From an uncultured Cellulomonas sp. (GTDB lineage: Bacteria; Actinomycetota; Actinomycetes; Actinomycetales; Cellulomonadaceae): 50,379 nt of DNA. How positions within the stretch are numbered: position 1 is the first letter of the stretch; each line of letters begins with the position of its first letter. The translations under genes were made by a program, and so were the position numbers. Shown here one piece after another: positions 45,687 through 50,379 of this stretch. The stretch lies in the NCBI RefSeq assembly GCF_947494015.1, contig NZ_CANLTL010000022.1, positions 1-50,379 of the forward strand, written 5' to 3'. A model generated the notes under the pieces. It was not told where the DNA came from, made no database searches, and was given only the letters and a program-made list of their open reading frames with translations.

Positions 45687-46471
45687 GGCACCAGTCCGTT
45701 CGTGATGAGGTAGTCCGCGAGCCGCTCACCGGCCGTGCCGTCGTCGACGAGCAGCACCCGGCCCGCGGGCGGGCACGAGCCGACCTCGGCGACCCGGGTC
45801 CGCGCCGCCGGGTGGCCGACGGTGAGCGGGTCGAGCCCGAGGTCGGCGACCGTCCAGGTCACCACGGGGACCGCACGCGCCGCCCGGATCGCGGCCGTGG
45901 TCACGGGCTGGTCGTCGGTGACCGCCGTGGCGACCGCGACGACCGCGGGCCCGTCGGCCTCGTGCACCTCGAGCCGGCCGGCGGCCCGGCGACGGACCCG
46001 CACGACGCCGCCGGTCACGGCGGCCTCCGTCGCACCGGTCGCGCACGGCATGTCGAGCTCGGCGGCGAGCAGGACGGGCAGCACCGCCGTCCGGGCGTCC
46101 CGCGACGCGGCGCCCGTCAGCACGAGGTCGACACCGCCGTCGGCGGCGAGCCGACGGACGGCCGCGGCCAGCACGGTGGCGGTCGAGAAGACGTCCGACC
46201 CCGCCAGGACGGCATCGGTCACGAGCACGGCGCGGTGCGCCCCCAGCTGCAGTCCGCGCCGCAGCGCGCGGGCGGCGGACGGCGGTCCCATCGTCAGCAC
46301 GGTCACCTCGGCGCCCGCCCCCGGGGCCAGCCCGACGGCGACCCGGACGGCGTCCTCGTCGGCGGCGTTCAGCGTCGCGTCGTCCGCGTCGCGGCGCACC
46401 CGGCCGTCCGCGGTGTACCCGCGGTCGGACGCGTCGTCGGGGACCTGCTTGACGCACACGACGATGGTCAT
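45683..46471 (-). CDS. etfB: Electron transfer flavoprotein, beta subunit
   Basis: A 262-residue partner of EtfA that binds AMP and docks dehydrogenases. It opens with MTIVVCVKQVPDDASDRGYT and contains LNAADEDAVRVAVGLA (about 35-50), VTVLTMGPPSAARALRRGLQ and LVLTGAASRDARTAVLPVLL, all family features. AGG AGC Shine-Dalgarno (GGAG) is about 7 bases before the ATG. The gene pair overlaps by 4 bases and is on the same strand as the riboswitch-controlled monooxygenase, but separated from it by that regulated leader. Confidence 0.9.
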   Translation of the reverse strand: MTIVVCVKQVPDDASDRGYTADGRVRRDADDATLNAADEDAVRVAVGLAPGAGAEVTVLTMGPPSAARALRRGLQLGAHRAVLVTDAVLAGSDVFSTATVLAAAVRRLAADGGVDLVLTGAASRDARTAVLPVLLAAELDMPCATGATEAAVTGGVVRVRRRAAGRLEVHEADGPAVVAVATAVTDDQPVTTAAIRAARAVPVVTWTVADLGLDPLTVGHPAARTRVAEVGSCPPAGRVLLVDDGTAGERLADYLITNGLVP

Positions 46472-46593
46472 CGACGGCTCCTGCCGGTGGGAGGGTTCGG
46501 GCGGCGGGCCCGCGCGCGCGCCGGGCCGGCCGGGGACGAGCCTGCCCGCCGCCCGGGTCGCCGACGTGGGCCCAAGGTCCCCGTCACGTCTGG

Positions 46594-47427
46594 TCAGCCC
46601 CCGTCGACCCAGGGCGACCGGACGTCGAACTCCGTCGCCACCCGGCCCATCTCGGCCTGGGTGAGTCCTTCGGCCCGGCCACCGGCCACCAGGTCCATGT
46701 ACTCGTAGCGGGCTCCGGTCTCGGCGTACTCGATCCGGTCCACGGCGCGCGTCACGGACAGGTCCGAGCGCGCCATCACCCCGTGCTTGCTCCACAGCAC
46801 GACCTGCGCCTCGCGCAGGCCCGCCACGTTGGCCGCCATGAGCTCGGGCGACCCCGGGACCATGAACTCCAGGACGCCGACGCCCTCGGACAGCGCGACG
46901 ACGGTCTCCGGCTCCCACCGCAGGATGCGGCGGTTGAGCACCGCCGGGTCTCGGTACGCCGGGATGTGGCTGAGGTAGGTCAGGTGCGGCGGCTGGGCGT
47001 GGACGACGGCCTGGAAGGTCGGGTGGCGGCGCCCGACCTGGTCGTCGTGCACGGCGAGGTGCGAGTTGAGCTCGCTGGTCAGTCGCTCGAACAGACGCCG
47101 GGGCGAGGTGTGCAGGGTCCCGGTACGGCCGTCGTCGTGCACCCGGACGGCACCGACGTTCGCCAGCGGGTCATGCTGGATCTGCCGCAGGCGGCGGCCC
47201 GAGCCCGTGACGAGGACGGTGCGTCCGGCCAGCGCGACCGCGGGCAACGGGAGGGTGATCTCCTCCTGGACCGGGAACCGGCGCCGCAGCTCGAGGTCCC
47301 AGCCGACGTAGACGGAGATGTTGCCGGCTCCCGCCTCGCTCGCGTCGATCTCGCTGATGCGGGCGCCGGCCACGCCCATCGCGGTGAGCAGGTCGTCCAG
47401 CTCGGGGTACGGCTCGGTGATCGGCAT
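46594..47427 (-). CDS. Class II aldolase/adducin family protein (rhamnulose-phosphate aldolase-like)
   Basis: A 277-residue zinc-dependent aldolase. Supporting segments: GAGNISVYVGWDLELRRRFP near 33-52, LVTGSGRRLRQIQHD (about 70-85, phosphate loop), AVVHAQPPHLTYLSHI with two His zinc ligands (about 140-155), and VVLWSKHGVMARS with the third His (about 213-225). The length and the GSGRRLR loop resemble RhaD more than the shorter FucA, but no rhamnose genes are nearby, so the substrate is uncertain. GGAGG lies about 6 bases before ATG 47427. Confidence 0.85.
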   Translation of the reverse strand: MPITEPYPELDDLLTAMGVAGARISEIDASEAGAGNISVYVGWDLELRRRFPVQEEITLPLPAVALAGRTVLVTGSGRRLRQIQHDPLANVGAVRVHDDGRTGTLHTSPRRLFERLTSELNSHLAVHDDQVGRRHPTFQAVVHAQPPHLTYLSHIPAYRDPAVLNRRILRWEPETVVALSEGVGVLEFMVPGSPELMAANVAGLREAQVVLWSKHGVMARSDLSVTRAVDRIEYAETGARYEYMDLVAGGRAEGLTQAEMGRVATEFDVRSPWVDGG

Positions 47428-47670
47428 GGGGGCCTCCGGGGACGGGATCGCGGACGCGTGAATCGTTTCAGTGACGGTGCGGGGTGGTCTGGGTCCGAGG
47501 TCGCGGACCGTGCGTCGGCCGCCGAACCGCGGGCGGCAGCCGCCGGCCCGCCGGGTCGAGCCCCTCGGGCCACGCTCCGACCTCCTCGGTGGTCCACTCG
47601 AGGCGGTCGGCCGTCCTGGTCCCGCGGTCCGGCGCGCCCGACGCGCCGCGGCGGGCGTAGCGTGGAGCCA

Positions 47671-48189
47671 GTGAGCAACGACCCGAGACCGGCCGCGGCA
47701 GTCGCGACGTCCACCCGGGCAGCCATCGTGGTCGCGTCCGACCGGTGCGCCCGGGGTGAGGCGGACGATCGCTCGGGCCCTCGTGCGGCCGACGCGCTGC
47801 GTGCCGCCGGCTTCGAGGTCGGTCGGGTCCGGGTGGTGCCCGACGGCGTCGAGCCCGTCGCGGCCGCCCTGCGGGACGCCCTCGCGGAGGGCGCGCGCGT
47901 CGTGGTGACCAGCGGCGGCACCGGCGTGGCGCCGAGGGACCGCACGCCCGAGGCGACCCGCACCGTCGTCGACCGCGAGCTGCCCGGCCTGGCCGAGGCG
48001 CTGCGCCGGGGCGGCGCGGACCACGTGCCCACCGCGGTGCTCTCTCGCGGCATCGCCGGCGTCACCGACGCGGGCGCCGTCGTGGTGAACCTGCCGGGGT
48101 CTCCCGGCGGGGTCGCCGACGGGCTGGCGGTCCTGATCCCGCTGCTTCCCCATCTGCTCGACCAGCTCCTCGGAGGGGACCACGGATGA
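47671..48189 (+). CDS. Molybdopterin adenylyltransferase-type protein (MogA/MoaB)
   Basis: A 172-residue molybdenum-cofactor protein. It carries the family motif TSGGTGVAPRDRTPEAT (about 89-105) and VNLPGSPGGVADGLAVLIPL near 143-162, both contacting molybdopterin. It binds molybdopterin and activates it with ATP before Mo insertion, or is the inactive MoaB paralogue; sequence alone does not separate these. GTG 47671 is chosen for coding onset. Its stop overlaps the MoaE start (ATGA). Confidence 0.9.
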   Translation: MSNDPRPAAAVATSTRAAIVVASDRCARGEADDRSGPRAADALRAAGFEVGRVRVVPDGVEPVAAALRDALAEGARVVVTSGGTGVAPRDRTPEATRTVVDRELPGLAEALRRGGADHVPTAVLSRGIAGVTDAGAVVVNLPGSPGGVADGLAVLIPLLPHLLDQLLGGDHG

Positions 48190-48602
48190 CCCTCGTCCGC
48201 GTCGTCGACGCCCCCCTGGACCTGGCGGCCCACGTCGCGGCGGTGACCGGCCCGCGCGCCGGTGCCGTGGCGACCTTCCTCGGCACCGTGCGCGACCACG
48301 ACCCGTCGGTCGAGGGCGAGGTGGTGGCGCTGGACTACTCCGCGCACCCCGACGCCGAGGCCGTCCTCGGCCGGATCGCGGGCGACGCCGCGCGGGTCGA
48401 CGGCGTCCTGGGCGTCGCCGTGAGCCATCGGGTGGGCGTCCTGCCGGTCGGGGACGTCGCGATCGTCGCCGCGGTGGCGACCGCGCACCGCGCGCTCGCC
48501 TTCGACGTGTGCCGGGACCTCGTCGAGACCGTCAAGGCCGAGCTGCCGGTGTGGAAGCGCGAAGTCCTGCGCGACGGGTCGCACGTGTGGGTGGGCCTGT
48601 GA
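48186..48602 (+). CDS. moaE: Molybdopterin synthase catalytic subunit MoaE
   Basis: A 138-residue large subunit of molybdopterin synthase, which converts cPMP to molybdopterin using sulfur from MoaD. Family features: GAVATFLGTVRDHDPSVEGE (about 25-45), VVALDYSAHPDAE, HRVGVLPVGDVAIVAAV (about 80-96), HRALAFDVCRDLVETVK and the catalytic Lys in LPVWKREVL (about 121-129). The start is the ATG within the ATGA overlap with the preceding gene, and its stop overlaps MoaA's GTG. MoaD is not in this operon. Confidence 0.93.
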   Translation: MTLVRVVDAPLDLAAHVAAVTGPRAGAVATFLGTVRDHDPSVEGEVVALDYSAHPDAEAVLGRIAGDAARVDGVLGVAVSHRVGVLPVGDVAIVAAVATAHRALAFDVCRDLVETVKAELPVWKREVLRDGSHVWVGL

Positions 48603-49621
48603 GCACCCCCGACGCCTCGCCGGTGCCGGCCGGACTGGTCGACCGCTTCGGCCGGGTCCACCGCGACCTGCGGATCTCGCTGACCGACCGGTGCTCGCTG
48701 CGCTGCACGTACTGCATGCCGGCCGAGGGCGTGCCGTGGCTGGCGCGGTCGACGATGCTGAGCACCGACGAGCTCGTCCGGGTGGCGGGCGTCGCGGTGG
48801 GCCTCGGGGTCACCGAGATCCGGCTGACCGGGGGCGAGCCGCTGCTGCGCGCCGACGTCGTCGACGTCGTGCGGCGAATGGCCGCGCTGGAGGGGCCGGG
48901 CGGGTCCCCCGAGGTCTCGATCACCACGAACGCGCTGCGGCTGCCGGCTCTCGCTGCGCCGCTGCGCGACGCCGGGCTCGCGCGCGTGAACATCAGCATC
49001 GACACGCTCGACCGGGAGAGGTTCGCGAACCTCACCCGCCGGGACCGGCTGGACGACACCCTCGCCGGGATCGCCGCGGCCAAGGCCGCCGGGTTCACGC
49101 CGATCAAGCTCAACGCGGTCGCGATGCGCGGCGTCAACGACGACGAGGTCGTGGACCTGGTGCGGTACGCCGTCGACGGCGGCTACGAGATGCGCTTCAT
49201 CGAGCAGATGCCGCTCGACGCGGGGCACACCTGGGAGCGCACGACCATGGTGACCCAGGCCGAGGTGCTGGCGTCCCTGCGGACGGCCTTCACGCTCACC
49301 GAGGTCCCCGGTCGCGGGTCGGCTCCCGCCGAGCTCTGGTACGTCGACGGCGGCCCAGCCACGGTCGGCGTCATCGCGTCGGTCACGGCTCCGTTCTGCG
49401 GCGCGTGCGACCGGGTCCGGCTGACCGCGGACGGCCAGCTGCGCGCCTGTCTGTTCGCCCAGACGGAGACCGACCTGCGCTCGCTGGTCCGCGAGGGCGC
49501 CGACGACGACGCGCTCGCGGACGCGTTCCGTGCGTGCCTGGCCGGGAAGCGGGCCGGGCACGACATCGACGACCCGCTCTTCCTCCAGCCGGTCCGGCCG
49601 ATGAGCGCCATCGGCGGGTAG
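48599..49621 (+). CDS. moaA: GTP 3',8-cyclase MoaA (radical SAM)
   Basis: A 340-residue enzyme for the first step of molybdenum-cofactor synthesis. The N-terminal 4Fe-4S motif is CSLRCTYC (about 33-40), preceded by RISLTDR. RLTGGEPLLRADVV near 80 contacts SAM. The C-terminal second cluster is CGACDRVRLTADGQLRACLF (about 267-286). It ends in MSAIGG; the Gly-Gly tail is needed for MoaC-coupled chemistry. GTGA overlap fixes the start. MoaC is not present in this cluster. Confidence 0.95.
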   Translation: MSTPDASPVPAGLVDRFGRVHRDLRISLTDRCSLRCTYCMPAEGVPWLARSTMLSTDELVRVAGVAVGLGVTEIRLTGGEPLLRADVVDVVRRMAALEGPGGSPEVSITTNALRLPALAAPLRDAGLARVNISIDTLDRERFANLTRRDRLDDTLAGIAAAKAAGFTPIKLNAVAMRGVNDDEVVDLVRYAVDGGYEMRFIEQMPLDAGHTWERTTMVTQAEVLASLRTAFTLTEVPGRGSAPAELWYVDGGPATVGVIASVTAPFCGACDRVRLTADGQLRACLFAQTETDLRSLVREGADDDALADAFRACLAGKRAGHDIDDPLFLQPVRPMSAIGG

Positions 49622-50222
49622 GGCTGGGGCTGCCGGCGGTCGTGGTGGCGGCCGGGGTCGTGGTGCGCGGCTTGTGGTGGTGGCCGGTGGTGGTGATGGT
49701 GGGTGTCGCCCGGCGCCGACGCGAGGTGGGTGTCGGGGCAGTGCATCGGCGCGCGAGGTTACGTCGGCGCACGAGGTCGTGTCGGCGCACGAGGTCCGTC
49801 GGCCCGGCGTGGGTGCCGGCCGGCGAGGTATGTCCGCGCCCGCGCGGTTGGTGCGGGCGACCACCGGGGTGCCGAGTCCGCGAGGCGGGTCCGGCCCGCA
49901 GGTGCGTGCCGGGTTTGCGATGTGCGCCGGGCCGGCACAGCATGCCGGGCCATCGCGCACCGTCGGCGGCCGCCCAGCCACGATGCGGAGAAGCGATTTC
50001 GGCGTCGACCGGAGGGCGACCGCAAGTCGAGATGCGTCCAGGAGCGTCGCGGTCTTCTCGGGAGGGCACGCGGCCGACGCCATCAGCGCCGACCACAGAG
50101 CTGGTGGTCATGGATTCCGTCCCCAGGATTTCACGCCCTGTCGGCTGTGTCGGTGGGCCGTCCTAGAATTGCACCATCGGATTAGCGTTACGTGGGCGAC
50201 CCGGGCAGGAGGGCGGTGCGCG
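49622..50222. other. Long intergenic region with degenerate repeats
   Basis: About 600 bases after moaA with no supported gene. It holds low-complexity GGTGGT runs (49640-49710) and an 18-bp periodic repeat (listed separately). TAGAAT at 50164 could be a -10 box for the last gene, but the -35 is not clear. Open frames across it are Arg/Gly-rich and non-protein-like. Confidence 0.4.
49746..49798. repeat. Three 18-bp direct repeats
   Basis: Units TCGGCGCGCGAGGTTACG (49746-49763), TCGGCGCACGAGGTCGTG (49764-49781) and TCGGCGCACGAGGTCCG (49782-49798) are head to tail with few differences. A more diverged copy may follow. Confidence 0.7.
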
Positions 50223-50379
50223 ATGAACATCGACGACTCTGTTCCTGCGCCTTTCCACGACGCCGGATCCGACGACGGTTCGTGCCTTTCTCCCCAGGTG
50301 GCTGCGGCGTTGTCGGCGATGGAGGCCGCGGTCGACGTGCTGGCCGGTCTGGACCTGACGGTGGTGGACGGGCCGGCGG
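50223..50379 (+). CDS. N-terminus of a gene cut by the window edge, possibly DUF222/HNH endonuclease type
   Basis: The first 52 residues, starting MNIDDSVPAPFHDAGSDDGS, then a helix ALSAMEAAVDVLAGLDLTVV. The acidic start followed by an Ala/Leu-rich helix ending in LAGLDL is typical of the DUF222 region that precedes an HNH endonuclease in many actinobacteria. A GGAGGG Shine-Dalgarno is 6-12 bases upstream. The call is tentative because the diagnostic part lies outside the window. Confidence 0.45.
   Translation, partial: MNIDDSVPAPFHDAGSDDGSCLSPQVAAALSAMEAAVDVLAGLDLTVVDGPA

Overview
This window is high-GC actinobacterial DNA. GTG starts are frequent and genes are often joined by 4-base stop/start overlaps. 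An IdeR/DtxR-type iron box and an actinobacterial SAM-IV-like riboswitch are present, and the sugar ABC transporter has no dedicated ATPase. A Cellulomonas-like member of the Micrococcales is my best guess; this is an inference from gene content, not a phylogeny.

Region 1 (1 to about 14,920) looks like the right-hand end of an integrated conjugative element. It ends at 14875-14922 in a perfect 3' half of a tRNA-Val(GAC) gene (anticodon loop to CCA) that has no 5' half. A tRNA-type terminator follows on the chromosomal side. Within the element, a tightly overlapping minus-strand operon (14376 down to 6255) encodes a reduced type IV secretion channel: a VirB2-like small membrane protein, a PrgI-like protein, a VirB4-like ATPase, a VirB6-like polytopic protein, a VirB8/TcpC-like protein, a muralytic M23 hydrolase and an unknown protein. 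No relaxase, coupling protein or integrase lies inside the window. To the left is cargo: a PIN-like protein, an unknown Zn-finger protein, an unusual IF2_N-like/STAS/GHKL-ATPase/DUF4325 fusion, and a two-TM protein of unknown function.

Region 2 (14,930-20,500) is chromosomal sequence next to the insertion site: a pentapeptide/DinB protein, a decayed ORF, a cytoplasmic subtilisin-like protease coupled to an alpha/beta hydrolase, a DHFR-like reductase and a STAS anti-anti-sigma factor.

Region 3 (20,600-24,732) is a siderophore-iron ABC importer (lipoprotein, two FecCD permeases, ATPase) behind an iron box. A large secreted type I pullulanase with three C-terminal repeats follows, on the opposite strand. 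Next come a remnant of a phytase-like esterase gene, a CPA1 antiporter and an orphan FetB-like permease.

Region 4 (31,664-40,484) is a galactoside utilisation cluster: GH42 beta-galactosidase, two permeases, a binding lipoprotein and a GH36 alpha-galactosidase. A divergent LacI regulator sits beside it, with two matching palindromic operators in the shared intergenic region. A MerR regulator and an MFS exporter follow.

Region 5 (42,373-47,427, minus strand) holds a small acidic protein, an FMN-dependent (NtaA/SnaA/DszA-type) monooxygenase preceded by a SAM-IV-like riboswitch, EtfA/EtfB and a class II aldolase. A plus-strand molybdenum-cofactor operon (MogA/MoaB-MoaE-MoaA) follows. The last 157 bases are the start of a gene, possibly of the DUF222/HNH type, that runs off the window.
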